Positions 16,499 to 26,200 of a DNA stretch of 64,000 nucleotides are shown piece after piece. The notes beneath the pieces were generated by a model, which had not been told where the DNA came from, ran no database searches, and saw only the letters and a program-made list of their open reading frames with translations. The DNA lies in the NCBI GenBank assembly GCA_046052065.1, contig JBJOND010000001.1, forward strand, positions 1 through 64,000, read 5' to 3'. Position numbers and translations under genes: made by a program. Origin of the DNA: CAINEC01 sp046052065. GTDB lineage: Bacteria > Bacteroidota > Bacteroidia > AKYH767-A > OLB10. Numbering within the stretch: position 1 is the stretch's first letter; each line of letters begins with the position of its first letter.

Positions 16499-17602
16499 AT
16501 GATGAACAACGATTTATTTTACAAAATCGCACTTACATTTATTCCGAATGTAGGAGCCGTACTCGCAAAAAACCTGGTAGCCTATTGTGGCAGTGCAAAA
16601 GCTGTTTTCGAGCAAACGGAAAAAGAATTATTAAGCATACCTGATATTGGTCCTGTAACCGCCCGCTCTATATTGCAGCAAACCGTATTTCGCAGAGCAG
16701 AAACAGAGCTAGAAATAGTAATCAAGAATAATCTCGATGTTTTATTTTTTACTGATGAGGCCTATCCATTTCGACTAAAACAATGTCATGATGCACCTAT
16801 ATTAATTTACAAAAAAGGGAACATCGATTTAAATAAACATCGCTATCTCGCAGTGGTAGGCACACGTAGCGCAAGTGCCTATGGGAAAAAACTAACGAGC
16901 GATTTGATTGATGATTGCATCGATAAAGACATTGTTATTGTGAGCGGAATGGCTTTCGGTATCGACATCGCAGCGCATCGTCAGGCTGTAAAGAATAAGC
17001 TACCAAGCATAGCAGTATTAGGCCATGGGCTCGATATTTTTTATCCTGCGCAACATAAAGAAACGGCAATAGCAATGTTAGATAACGGTTGCTGGCTGAG
17101 CGAATATCCCTTTGAAACAATGCCCGACCGAGAAAACTTTCCCTCGAGAAACAGAATAGTTGCAGGCATGTGCGATGCAGTAGTAGTAGTTGAAGCTGCG
17201 AAAAAAGGAGGCGCGTTAATCACTGCTGATATTGCACACAGTTATGCACGTGATGTGTTTGCATATCCCGGACGGATAGGCGACACGTTTAGTGAAGGTT
17301 GTAATAATTTAATTCGCTTTAATCAGGGTTCTCTTATTACTTCAGCTGCCGATATTTTCCGTTTGATGAACTGGGATCTTGATAATCCTAAAGCAAAAAA
17401 GAAATCGACTCAAAAAGCACTATTCGTTGAATTATCCGCCGAAGAAGAACAAATTGTTAATGCTTGTCAGATAGTGAAATCGATGGATGAAATTGCTATT
17501 CATGCACACTTACCCATCAGCAAAACGGCGTCGATTTTATTCTCTCTAGAAATGAAAGGACTAATACGGGCACTTCCGGGAAAAGAATTCGAATTAATCT
17601 GA
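16499..17602 (+). CDS. dprA: DNA-processing protein DprA
   Basis: 367 residues, full length. N-terminal SAM-like helices (NVGAVLAKNLVAYCGSAKAVF; SIPDIGPVTARSIL), then the Rossmann-like DprA domain with GTRSASAYGKKLTSDLI near 115, SGMAFGIDIAAHRQA near 145, SEYPFETMPDRENFPSRNRIVAGM and GGALITA. A C-terminal winged-helix tail occupies about 305-367. DprA loads RecA on incoming single-stranded DNA in natural transformation; with comF at 31 kb it hints at, but does not prove, competence. The start could be either of two adjacent ATGs. Confidence 0.95.
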   Translation: MMNNDLFYKIALTFIPNVGAVLAKNLVAYCGSAKAVFEQTEKELLSIPDIGPVTARSILQQTVFRRAETELEIVIKNNLDVLFFTDEAYPFRLKQCHDAPILIYKKGNIDLNKHRYLAVVGTRSASAYGKKLTSDLIDDCIDKDIVIVSGMAFGIDIAAHRQAVKNKLPSIAVLGHGLDIFYPAQHKETAIAMLDNGCWLSEYPFETMPDRENFPSRNRIVAGMCDAVVVVEAAKKGGALITADIAHSYARDVFAYPGRIGDTFSEGCNNLIRFNQGSLITSAADIFRLMNWDLDNPKAKKKSTQKALFVELSAEEEQIVNACQIVKSMDEIAIHAHLPISKTASILFSLEMKGLIRALPGKEFELI

Positions 17603-17613
17603 TAGGAATTATT

Positions 17614-17621
17614 TATTTTTG
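17614..17621 (+). promoter_or_regulatory. -7 box for kbl
   Basis: TATTTTTG ends 18 nt before the kbl ATG at 17640 and lies in the 37-bp gap after dprA. It shows that an upstream TTG (17619) is promoter sequence, not a start codon. Confidence 0.55.
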
Positions 17622-17639
17622 ACCTTCAAAATTCAGAAC

Positions 17640-18827
17640 ATGTATAAAACATTAGAACCCGTATTAAATGCGGAATTAAACGAAATCAAAGAAGCAGGTT
17701 TATTCAAAACTGAGCGCGTAATTACAACTCCACAAGCAGCAGATATCAAAGCGAACGGCAGAGAAGTAATCAACTTTTGCGCGAATAATTATTTAGGATT
17801 ATCATCGCACCCTAAAGTTATTCAAGCTGCTATCGATGCTATTCATACACACGGATTCGGAATGTCGAGTGTACGTTTTATTTGTGGTACGCAGGATATA
17901 CACAAAGAATTAGAGGCAAAACTTGCCAAGTTCTTAGGTACAGAAGACACGATTTTATATGCAGCAGCATTTGATGCAAATGGTGGTGTGTTTGAGCCTT
18001 TATTGAATGAGCATGATGCGATTATTTCTGATGAATTGAATCATGCATCTATCATTGATGGAATTCGTTTATGCAAAGCTCAACGTCATCGTTACAAGCA
18101 TAATGACATGAATGATTTGGAAGAGCAGTTAAAAGCTACGCAACATCTTCGTCACAGAATGATTGTTACCGATGGAGTTTTCTCGATGGACGGAACAATT
18201 GCGCAACTTGATAAAATCTGTGACTTAGCCGATAAGTACAATGCATTAGTGATGATCGATGAATGTCATGCGAGTGGATTTATGGGCAAGACAGGTCGTG
18301 GGACGCATGAATATAGAGATGTAATGGGCCGTGTAGATATCATTACAGGTACATTAGGTAAAGCGTTAGGTGGAGCAATGGGTGGATTTACCGCTGGAAA
18401 AAAAGAGGTCATCGACATGCTTCGTCAGCGTTCTCGTCCGTATTTATTCTCGAATTCGTTGGCGCCTTCTATTGTTGGTGCATCTATAGCTGTGATTGAT
18501 ATGCTAAGCGAAACAACGGCACTGCGCGATAAATTATGGGAAAACACTGCTTATTTCAGAAGTGAGATTACAAAAGCAGGATTTGAAATTAAACCAGGTG
18601 AACATCCAATTGTGCCTATTATGTTATACGAGGCAAAATTAGCTCAGGAATTCGCAGCAAAATTACTAGATGAAGGCATTTATGTTATTGGGTTCTTCTA
18701 TCCTGTTGTTGCAAAAGGCAATGCTCGTATTCGAGTGCAAATCTCTGCTGGTCACGACAGACACCATATTGATCAAGCAATTGCAGCCTTTACTAAGGTT
18801 GGGAAAGAGCTTGGAGTGATTAAATAG
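17640..18827 (+). CDS. kbl: Glycine C-acetyltransferase (2-amino-3-ketobutyrate CoA ligase)
   Basis: 395 residues from ATG 17640, the standard length. PLP enzyme of the alpha-oxoamine synthase class, cleaving 2-amino-3-oxobutyrate with CoA to glycine and acetyl-CoA in threonine breakdown. Motifs: NFCANNYLGLSSHP near 50, GFGMSSVRFICGTQ, DELNHASIIDGIRLCKA, MIDECHASGFMG, and the PLP-lysine segment GTLGKALGGAMGG near residue 240. No threonine dehydrogenase gene is visible next to it. Its own promoter box lies just upstream. Confidence 0.95.
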   Translation: MYKTLEPVLNAELNEIKEAGLFKTERVITTPQAADIKANGREVINFCANNYLGLSSHPKVIQAAIDAIHTHGFGMSSVRFICGTQDIHKELEAKLAKFLGTEDTILYAAAFDANGGVFEPLLNEHDAIISDELNHASIIDGIRLCKAQRHRYKHNDMNDLEEQLKATQHLRHRMIVTDGVFSMDGTIAQLDKICDLADKYNALVMIDECHASGFMGKTGRGTHEYRDVMGRVDIITGTLGKALGGAMGGFTAGKKEVIDMLRQRSRPYLFSNSLAPSIVGASIAVIDMLSETTALRDKLWENTAYFRSEITKAGFEIKPGEHPIVPIMLYEAKLAQEFAAKLLDEGIYVIGFFYPVVAKGNARIRVQISAGHDRHHIDQAIAAFTKVGKELGVIK

Positions 18828-18890
18828 TGGGCAATTAAAATTGTTTGGGAACAAAATCAGAAATTACTACTTTTGCCTTCCCAATAAACA

Positions 18891-18967
18891 GGGCCTATAG
18901 CTCATTCGGTTAGAGCAACAGACTCATAATCTGTGGGTGCCTGGTTCGAATCCAGGTGGGCCCACCA
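18891..18967 (+). tRNA. tRNA with CAT anticodon (Met elongator or Ile2)
   Basis: 77 nt with encoded CCA. Acceptor GGGCCTA/TGGGCCC with one G-U pair, D-arm GCTC/GAGC, anticodon arm ACAGA-CTCATAA-TCTGT, T-arm CCTGG-TTCGAAT-CCAGG. The CAT anticodon means elongator tRNA-Met, or tRNA-Ile2 if C34 is converted to lysidine. The GGGCC acceptor fits Ile2 in related bacteria, but I cannot settle this. Followed by a strong terminator and two decayed copies of its own 3' end. Confidence 0.93.
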
Positions 18968-18968
18968 A

Positions 18969-19007
18969 AACCATGTAGCAGAGTAAACTCGCTACATGGT
19001 TTTTTTA
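18969..19007 (+). terminator. tRNA(CAT) terminator
   Basis: Perfect 11-bp stem AACCATGTAGC/GCTACATGGTT with an 11-nt loop and T-run, directly after the CCA end. Confidence 0.85.
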
Positions 19008-19099
19008 TCAATTCACTTTACAAAGTTTTAATTTATTGTGGGTGCCTAGTTCTCCCGAGGCTTCGGGACAGGTGGTGCCGATAGCTATCGGTACACCAA

Positions 19100-19137
19100 A
19101 ACCATGTAGCAGAGTAAACTCGCTACATGGTTTTTTA
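19100..19137 (+). terminator. Duplicated tRNA terminator
   Basis: Same 11-bp stem and loop as 18969-19007, following the first pseudo-tRNA copy. Confidence 0.75.
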
Positions 19138-19244
19138 ATTAATTCACTTTACAAAGTTTTAATTTAATGTGGGGGCCTTCCCGAAGAAATATCGGGACGA
19201 TGGATTCGGAACAGGTGGTGCCGATAGCTATCGGTACACCAAAT

Positions 19245-19275
19245 AAAAAACGCTACAATTATGTAGCGTTTTTTA
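19245..19275. terminator. Bidirectional terminator between tRNA array and epimerase gene
   Basis: Stem AAAAAACGCTACA/TGTAGCGTTTTTT with loop ATTA. It can serve the plus-strand array and the minus-strand epimerase operon. Confidence 0.8.
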
Positions 19276-19281
19276 TTTAAA

Positions 19282-19683
19282 TTATTTATTCTCCTGACAC
19301 AATTCAATCAGCACACCGTTGGTTCCTTTCGGATGTAAAAAACATACGAGCTTATTATCAGCACCTGGCTTAGGCTCTTGATTTAATAAAACAAATCCTT
19401 CGCCTTCCAATCGTTTCATTTCTGAGCGTATATCTGCTACATCAAAAGCAATATGATGAATGCCCTCTCCTTTCTTTTCAATAAATTTTGCAATAGGCGA
19501 ATCAGGGTTTGTAGCAACTAACAACTCAATTTTATTTTCTCCAATCTGAAAAAAAGAAGTATTTACACCCTCTGATTGCACTTCTTCCGTTTTATAATGC
19601 GCTTGTCCGAACAACTTTTTAAATAGCTCATTCGAATTATTTAAATCTTTTACCGCAATACCTATATGTTCAATTTTTAACAT
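19282..19683 (-). CDS. mce: Methylmalonyl-CoA epimerase
   Basis: 133-134 residues from ATG 19683 (or the adjacent ATG 19686). A VOC-fold enzyme interconverting (R)- and (S)-methylmalonyl-CoA in propionate/succinate metabolism. Metal-ligand segments are in place: IEHIGIAVKDL at the N-terminus, GIHHIAFDVADI near 80, and GVLIELCQ at the end. Longer upstream frame is non-conserved and overlaps the rhomboid gene, so the short start is chosen; even so it overlaps the rhomboid stop by 14 bp, indicating coupling. No mutase gene lies in this window. Confidence 0.92.
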   Translation of the reverse strand: MLKIEHIGIAVKDLNNSNELFKKLFGQAHYKTEEVQSEGVNTSFFQIGENKIELLVATNPDSPIAKFIEKKGEGIHHIAFDVADIRSEMKRLEGEGFVLLNQEPKPGADNKLVCFLHPKGTNGVLIELCQENK

Positions 19684-20404
19684 CATTATCCGTTGAATTT
19701 GTTTTGTAAATATAATTAACTGTTGTTGATGGATTGTCGTTAGCTGAATCGGATTTTTCAATTGGTTTATTATCTTCAACATCAACATTCCAATATTCTT
19801 CCTCGTGCACTTCTTCTTCTAATTCCCAATCATAAACTGGTCGTTGTACTCCTGTTTTACGATAATACCAGGCCATTAATAATCCTGCAGCACCACCAAA
19901 CAAATGCCCTTCCCAACTAATGCCTTGCAAGAAGGGCATTAAGCCCCATACCATACTTCCATATAAAAACACAACTAATAACGAAATGGTCATGGTTGAT
20001 TTTTCTTTTTTAAATACACCGGTGAAAAATAAAAAAGCAGCAAGTCCATAGATGATACCACTTGCACCAATATGGTAATTTGTACGTCCGCCTATCCATA
20101 ACCATATTGCATGCAGTAACCAAATTTGAAGGATTACACGATAAGCTATATCACGATGAAAAGTAAACAACAAAAAACCTAACACTAACAATCCTGCACT
20201 GTTAGAAATCAAATGTTCCCAATCGCCATGCACGAAAGGGAACGTAATAATTCCAGTTAACGCATCTATATTACGAGGCAATAAACCGTATTTTGAAAAA
20301 TGTAGATGATAGTTGACCTCTACTCCTTTTATAATCCATAAAAGCATTACAAAAAGTAATGAAGGAATAAAATTTTGAAGTAAAAGTTTCTCTTCTTTAC
20401 GCAT
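19670..20404 (-). CDS. Rhomboid-family intramembrane serine protease
   Basis: 244 residues, six or so membrane helices. The catalytic serine motif GASG (Ser115) is followed by a helix, and the partner His167 sits in WEGHLFGGAAG. The oxyanion-side HGDWEHLISN motif (His64, Asn68) is also present. Cleaves membrane proteins within the bilayer; substrate unknown. The ~60-residue C-terminal tail is acidic and low-complexity. Lies 8 bp after the T9SS cargo gene and overlaps the epimerase gene. Confidence 0.92.
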   Translation of the reverse strand: MRKEEKLLLQNFIPSLLFVMLLWIIKGVEVNYHLHFSKYGLLPRNIDALTGIITFPFVHGDWEHLISNSAGLLVLGFLLFTFHRDIAYRVILQIWLLHAIWLWIGGRTNYHIGASGIIYGLAAFLFFTGVFKKEKSTMTISLLVVFLYGSMVWGLMPFLQGISWEGHLFGGAAGLLMAWYYRKTGVQRPVYDWELEEEVHEEEYWNVDVEDNKPIEKSDSANDNPSTTVNYIYKTNSTDNDVKN

Positions 20405-20412
20405 TTATTCTA

Positions 20413-21957
20413 TCAAGGCTTTATCAACTTTCGGAATGCTTGCACATTTCCGTTTTGATCTTCAATGCGTAGTAAATAAAAACCAGCATCGTAGTTACTT
20501 GTATTTATCTGATAGTTGTTTTTAAATTCGGTATTATTCACCAACTGACCAGTAGCAGTATACACTTTCAGAATGTATTGACCTGCTTTAGCAACGTCAA
20601 TGTTTAATAAATCACTCATCGGATTAGGATAAACATTTAATCCGAATTGATTATTGTCTTGCAGAGAAGAAATACTCGTACAAATAATATTTCCAGTATT
20701 CGTTGCAGCGTTGAATACATTATTTACCTGCGTTAATACATTAGTTGTTCCTGAAATTAATGCATGAGGAGTTGATGCATTTGAAGTCACCGTATTGTTC
20801 GTTAGAGCAATTGTACTCATATTACAGGTGATTCCAGCTGAGTCTGTCTTAACAGCAAAAATATTTGTCGACGAAGAACTGCCTACATAACCTACCAGCA
20901 AATAACCACCATCAGTCGTTTTTATAAATGAGTTAAACTTCGATTGCACATAACCTGTTGGAAGATATTTATTCACCCAATAAACTAATCCTGATTGATC
21001 CACCTTAAAAAATAACGCTGATGTATATCCGTTTGAAAGCGATTCAGCATTTGCTGCAATTACATAATTTCCATAGCCTATCTGATAATCGGTTGTGATT
21101 TTAACACCATTTAAATTATTACCTGATAACTTATATTTCTTATTCATCAATATTGTACTCAACGAAGAATCATAACGCGTAACAACTAATGAACCTCCTG
21201 TTGGTCCGCCAAAATCTCCAGCCGACATAATAACAGTTTTTCCATCAAAATCTTTATAACTATCAATCGAATAAATTCCCATTGCCGTAGATGGATTTGC
21301 CAGAATAGCATTATTGGTATCAACAATACATGTTAGATTAGCTAAACGATTAAACGAAAATCGTCCGTCACCTAAATACGATGCTTTATAGTAAGGACTA
21401 GCAAACTGATTCGTATTTAAATGAAACTCGCTAAGTATGGTTCCAGCTGTATCTAAATAAGTAATTGATGGTTTTGCAGCACCTCCAATTGCTGTTGTTC
21501 CTGTTACAACATATTTATCATTACTCAATTGAAAAACGCTATTACCATAATCGTTACCACCCGTAACACCATATCGTTTGAACCAGATTAAATTTAAATC
21601 AGGAGAAAACTTCGCAAGAAAAATATCATTATCTGTTGTAGATGCCCGATAGTATCCTGTTACTAATAGTTCTCCCGTATTGGTAATATTCATTGCAATC
21701 GGAACAGCAGTAACGTTTGAGCCCAATTTACTTTGAATAGTATTTCCATTCTGATCTAGCTCTGTTAATGAAAAATTAAAATCGTTTCCTCCCGTATACA
21801 CTGAACCTAACACAATAAAATGTCCGTTGCTGGTTTCAACTGCTGCAATGCCTTCGTTATAGCCCGTCTGACCTAATACAATTCGCTCAACAAATTGACT
21901 GTAGGAGAAGTTAGAGCATAGTACAACGATAGCAAATAATGTAATAATTCTTTTCAT
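20413..21957 (-). CDS. Secreted protein with T9SS type A sorting domain
   Basis: 514 residues from ATG 21957 (a longer frame has no signal). Signal peptide 1-20 (ending SYSQ), then repeated beta-propeller-like units, each with GYxx...D/TGG(Y/N)D(F/Y) and VxKTDxxG-type strands, as in bacterial delta-60 repeat proteins. The last ~75 residues are a type A sorting domain beginning LNVYPNPMSDLLNIDV and ending FRKLIKP, which directs export by the type IX system and cell-surface attachment. Starts 1 bp after the amidohydrolase stop, in a five-gene operon. Confidence 0.88.
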   Translation of the reverse strand: MKRIITLFAIVVLCSNFSYSQFVERIVLGQTGYNEGIAAVETSNGHFIVLGSVYTGGNDFNFSLTELDQNGNTIQSKLGSNVTAVPIAMNITNTGELLVTGYYRASTTDNDIFLAKFSPDLNLIWFKRYGVTGGNDYGNSVFQLSNDKYVVTGTTAIGGAAKPSITYLDTAGTILSEFHLNTNQFASPYYKASYLGDGRFSFNRLANLTCIVDTNNAILANPSTAMGIYSIDSYKDFDGKTVIMSAGDFGGPTGGSLVVTRYDSSLSTILMNKKYKLSGNNLNGVKITTDYQIGYGNYVIAANAESLSNGYTSALFFKVDQSGLVYWVNKYLPTGYVQSKFNSFIKTTDGGYLLVGYVGSSSSTNIFAVKTDSAGITCNMSTIALTNNTVTSNASTPHALISGTTNVLTQVNNVFNAATNTGNIICTSISSLQDNNQFGLNVYPNPMSDLLNIDVAKAGQYILKVYTATGQLVNNTEFKNNYQINTSNYDAGFYLLRIEDQNGNVQAFRKLIKP

Positions 21958-21958
21958 T

Positions 21959-23251
21959 TTAATCGAGTTTATATTTTTTAAGATATTTTCTATAAAGTTG
22001 TTCCTGAATATTATCCAAATTAATTTCTTTTCCACGGATATACGCTGACGTTACTATACTTGACTTCATATCAAGGATATCACCGGTTGAAATAATTAAG
22101 GTGGCATCTTTTCCGTCTTCTAAAGAACCAACTGTTTTATCAATTCCTAAAATACGAGCAGGATTCAAGGTAATTGTTTGTAAAGCTTCTTCTTTTGTAA
22201 GTCCATAGCTCACTGCCTGTCCCGCTTGGAAAGGTAAATTTCGATCTTTCCAGAATCCTTCATCTGTGATTGATACATCTATACCCTTTTTCATCAACAA
22301 GGAAGGCAGCTTATAAGGTAAGTAAACATCTTCATCATCACGACGTGGTAAGTTCTGTGTCCTTTCAAGAATAACAGGTATGTTGCGCGATTTTAATTCA
22401 TCGGCTAACATCCAAGCATCGGCAGCACCACATAAAACCATACGCACTTTATAAATTTCGCAAAACTTGATAGCTGCTAAAATATCTTTTGCAAAGTTGC
22501 ATCGCACATACAATGTTTTTGTATGGTTAAACAAGCCGCGCATAGCTTCTAAATTCTGATTTATTACTTCAGGATTTTTAGTAGTGGAATATACTTTTGC
22601 ATTATCAAACAAGGTTGTTAAATCCTGCATTTGCTTTGCCGATCTTTTCATTTGCTCTTCTTCTGAATCTGCCCACGAAGCTTTGATTATTTGTGTTGAT
22701 GGAAAATTTAACCAGATGCCTTCATCAATTTTGTAAGCTGCATCTTCATAATTCCAAGCGTCCAATTCTACTACTGATGATTGACCAGATATTAATCCAC
22801 CTGTTGGAGCAACTTGCGCTAGTAAAATTCCATTTGAGCGTACGGTAGGAGTTACTTTTGAATCCGTATTATAAGCAATGATAGCTCGTGATGATGGATT
22901 GACATTTCCTACTTCATCATAATCATGCGTTGCACGAACTGCTTCAATTTCATTTATACCTAATACGGTATTCATTGCTATTAATCCCGGATAAACATGT
23001 TTACCATAAATATCTATGATGGTATCAAACGCGGTACGAGCTGGCTTAAATCCTTTACCATCCATAATAAAAGTAATCTTGCCTTGCGCAATACCAATTG
23101 CACTTTGCTCTATGACAGTTCCATTTCCAACATGTGCAATACCACCTAACAATAAAATTCTTTTGGTTGCTGTATCTGCAGGTGTTGGATTCTGCGCAAA
23201 ACTACTTGATGAAACAAGCAGCGAAACACCTAAAACTATTTTCTTAATCAT
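21959..23251 (-). CDS. Amidohydrolase-family protein, probably catalytically inactive
   Basis: 430 residues from ATG 23251; signal peptide 1-19 (ending FAQ). C-terminal part is clearly amidohydrolase: SYGLTKEEALQTITLNPARILGIDKTVGSLEDGKDATLIIS. However, where active members have HxH after the first strand, this one reads YPGLIAMNTVLGINEIEA, with no His, and the later metal positions are also replaced (for example LYVRCNFAKD). It resembles the degenerate N-terminal half of its neighbour. Likely a partner or structural subunit of the 1004-residue protein, 1 bp away. Confidence 0.8.
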   Translation of the reverse strand: MIKKIVLGVSLLVSSSSFAQNPTPADTATKRILLLGGIAHVGNGTVIEQSAIGIAQGKITFIMDGKGFKPARTAFDTIIDIYGKHVYPGLIAMNTVLGINEIEAVRATHDYDEVGNVNPSSRAIIAYNTDSKVTPTVRSNGILLAQVAPTGGLISGQSSVVELDAWNYEDAAYKIDEGIWLNFPSTQIIKASWADSEEEQMKRSAKQMQDLTTLFDNAKVYSTTKNPEVINQNLEAMRGLFNHTKTLYVRCNFAKDILAAIKFCEIYKVRMVLCGAADAWMLADELKSRNIPVILERTQNLPRRDDEDVYLPYKLPSLLMKKGIDVSITDEGFWKDRNLPFQAGQAVSYGLTKEEALQTITLNPARILGIDKTVGSLEDGKDATLIISTGDILDMKSSIVTSAYIRGKEINLDNIQEQLYRKYLKKYKLD

Positions 23252-23252
23252 A

Positions 23253-26200
23253 TTAATGCGGTAGTTGTTCTTTATTGTTACAGTGATTAAACTCTTCCAT
23301 TTTAAACGATGGCTTACCCATATTAGCACCCTTGCCTTTTTCATCCAACGATTTATTCATTAATCGTGTTTTCTCCTGATGCGCATTTATAACCATCTGC
23401 TCTTCTTCTTTCACATCATAATAGCAAATGCCATCTACAAATGTTTTCTGAACCTTTGCGTAAATACTTAGAGGATTACCATCCCAGATTACGACATCCG
23501 CATCTTTACCTTCTTTGATACTTCCTACACGATTATCGATGTGTAATAAAATTGCAGGATTAAGAGTGACGAATTTCAAAGCATCCTCTTCACTCACATT
23601 ACCATACTTTATTGCCTTTGCTGCTTCCTGATTTAAACGACGAGCCATTTCAGCATCATCACTATTGAGGGCTGTTACTATTCCCATATCATGAAGAATG
23701 CGAGCGTTATGAGGAATTGCCTCAATCACTTCAAACTTATAAGCCCACCAATCGCTGAATGTAGATGCCCCAACTCCATGCTTTTTCATTTTATCCGCTA
23801 CTTTATAACCTTCAAGGATATGTGTAAAGGTGTTAATTCTAAAATTAAAAGTATCTGCCACATGCATTAACATATTTATTTCTCCTTGCTGATAACTATG
23901 ACACGTAATAAATAGTTTCTTATTTAATATATCGGATAATGCTTCGAGCTCTAAATCTTTTCGAGGCATTTGTAATTTACCACCCGATTTATTGTAATTG
24001 GTCCATTTGTTTTGATATTCTCTTGCTCTGGTAAATCCATCCATATACACTTGCTCAACGCCCATTCTCGTTTGTGGATAACGAATTGTGTTCATATCGC
24101 CCCAGTTCGTTTGTTTTACATTTTCTCCCAATGCAAATTTGATAAAGCTATCAGCGCCTTCAAACTTCATTTGCTCTGCATTCATACCCCAACGCAACTT
24201 AATTAATTCTGTTTGTCCACCAATCGCATTCGCACTTCCATGTAACAGATGCGAAGTAGTAACTCCTCCAGCTAATTGTCGGTAGATATTGATATCATCT
24301 GGATTAATAACATCGCCAATTCTTACTTCGGCCGTAATCGTTTCTGTTCCTTCATTTACATCACCCTCAACAGCAATATGGGAATGTTCATCAATCATAC
24401 CCGCCGTTAAATGCAAATTGGTTCCATCAATTATCTCCAAACCTGAAAGCTTTAACATCTTTTCATCAATGCTTCCAACCTTAGTAATCTTACCTTTAAA
24501 AATAAGTACATCCGTGTTTTTCAAAATCCCTTCTTTTTCGTTAGTCCATACCGTTATATTTTTAATTAAAACCGGATGTTCTAATGGAATACTCTTTCTT
24601 CCAAAGCCAGATAAAGGATAAGTTAACTCTGCTAAAGCAGGAGCATTACTATTTGTTTTGTTTGAAGCACTGTCTTTCTTATCAGTAAACGAGGCAGTTT
24701 GTTTTGCCGACCATACAGTCCACTCTCCATTGTTATTTTGTAATTGACCTTTGAATTCGTGATTGATATTATCAAACTGACCATTTAAACGTGTATAGCC
24801 CTTTCCTTTTACAGGTTCAAAGCGAAAAGTATACTGCAAGATATCTTTTACGAATTCTACTTTCACTTTTACAGTATCAATACTTATGGTAACTTCTGGT
24901 TGCGATTTATTACCCGAAATATCCATTTGATAATTGTTCCCTTCTGCGGTTTTTAATTCATATACTCCACGAATATCTATAGAATCATCTTCATTAATTA
25001 CATAACGCTCGCCACCTATCCAGTTTTCTAACAAGACCCCTTCTTTAGTAAATACATCACCGCTACAAATCAGAAAATTAGCGAGCATATCTTTTTTAAT
25101 TGCTCCCGTCTGATTATCGATTTTCAAAAGTTTAGCTGGCGTAAGAGTCAGTGCCTTTAATAACTTCTGTGAAGTCAATCCTGTAGATGATAGTCGTTGT
25201 AAGTTCTTTGCAAACGCTTTAGCATCCTTACATCCCGACAATGTTATACAATAGTTTACGTTGGCGCTATCTAAATAATATAAGTTATAAGGTGCGTAAT
25301 CCCATTTTTTCAAATCTGCGAGTGAAACATTAGCAGCATCAAACGGATTAGAAACATCAAACCCTTCAGGGAAGTTAACTGGAATAATTAAACTTGCTCC
25401 TGTTGCTTTAATATCGTTCAATCGCAAATACTCATCACCTGCGCCTTTCAAAATATATTGCACGCCAAATTCATCTCCTAATCGATCTGCTCTAAGTAAT
25501 GAGCGATAATTATTTACTTCAAAAATCTGCGGTAATAATTGCAAATCATTCCAAGCCGTCAACGATAAATTATTGTCGCGCTCCTTTACAGTTTTATACC
25601 AAGAGGCATCCAAATACGTCTGGCGCAACAAAGCAATAGTGCCCATTAAGGATGAAGGATACTCTTGTGTTGAGCTACCTTTATTAAATGAATACATCGC
25701 AGCAACTTTTTCTTTAAATAGCTGAACACCTTCGTCTTTTTTACCTAACAACACAAACGCTGCAGAACCACGAGCAATTCCATCATTTTGAAAAGTAAGC
25801 ACTGAGCCAAATCCGATATTACGTATTTCACCCGCCTTTTTATCGTCTATAACAAAATTAGTAGATGCATTATACTCGGCTTTAATTGCCTGATTCCAAC
25901 TAAATGCTCCTTTGGTTTGCGTATTATATTGCGGACCTCTAACACGATCGTTTCTTTTAACTTCAGGTTGACCATAATTGGAATAAATATCAATAAACGA
26001 AGGAATGATTCGCTTGCCTTTTAAGTCATAAATGACTGCATCTGATGGCACAGGTATATTATTACCTACGGCAATTATTTTGTTAGCCTTGATAATAAGT
26101 GTGGCGTCAGTTAAGATTGTTTTATCATCCTGCCAGATCTCAGCATGCGTAAATGCATAGGTAAAAACCCTTGGATCTGATAGGGCTTGTGTAGGCTGGG

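Larger units (their letters stand above)
18932..19240 (+). repeat. Tandem decayed copies of the tRNA(CAT) 3' end with embedded palindromes
   Basis: Units start at TGTGGG: 18932 (real tRNA), 19037 and 19168. Unit 2 repeats the tRNA 3' segment but has TCCCGAGGCTTCGGGA (19053-19068) in place of the T-loop core and TGCCGATAGCTATCGGTA (19076-19093) inside the acceptor palindrome GGTGGGCCCACC. Unit 3 has a related palindrome TCCCGAAGAAATATCGGGA (19179-19197), a further insert, and the same second palindrome at 19219-19236. Both pseudo-copies end in CACCA. Units 1 and 2 also share the following terminator and AATTCACTTTACAAAGTTT spacer. Confidence 0.85.

Noticed and set aside
17619..17639. Upstream TTG start for kbl
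   Set aside because: The seven extra residues are not conserved and the TTG lies inside a TATTTTTG promoter box; ATG 17640 gives the standard length.
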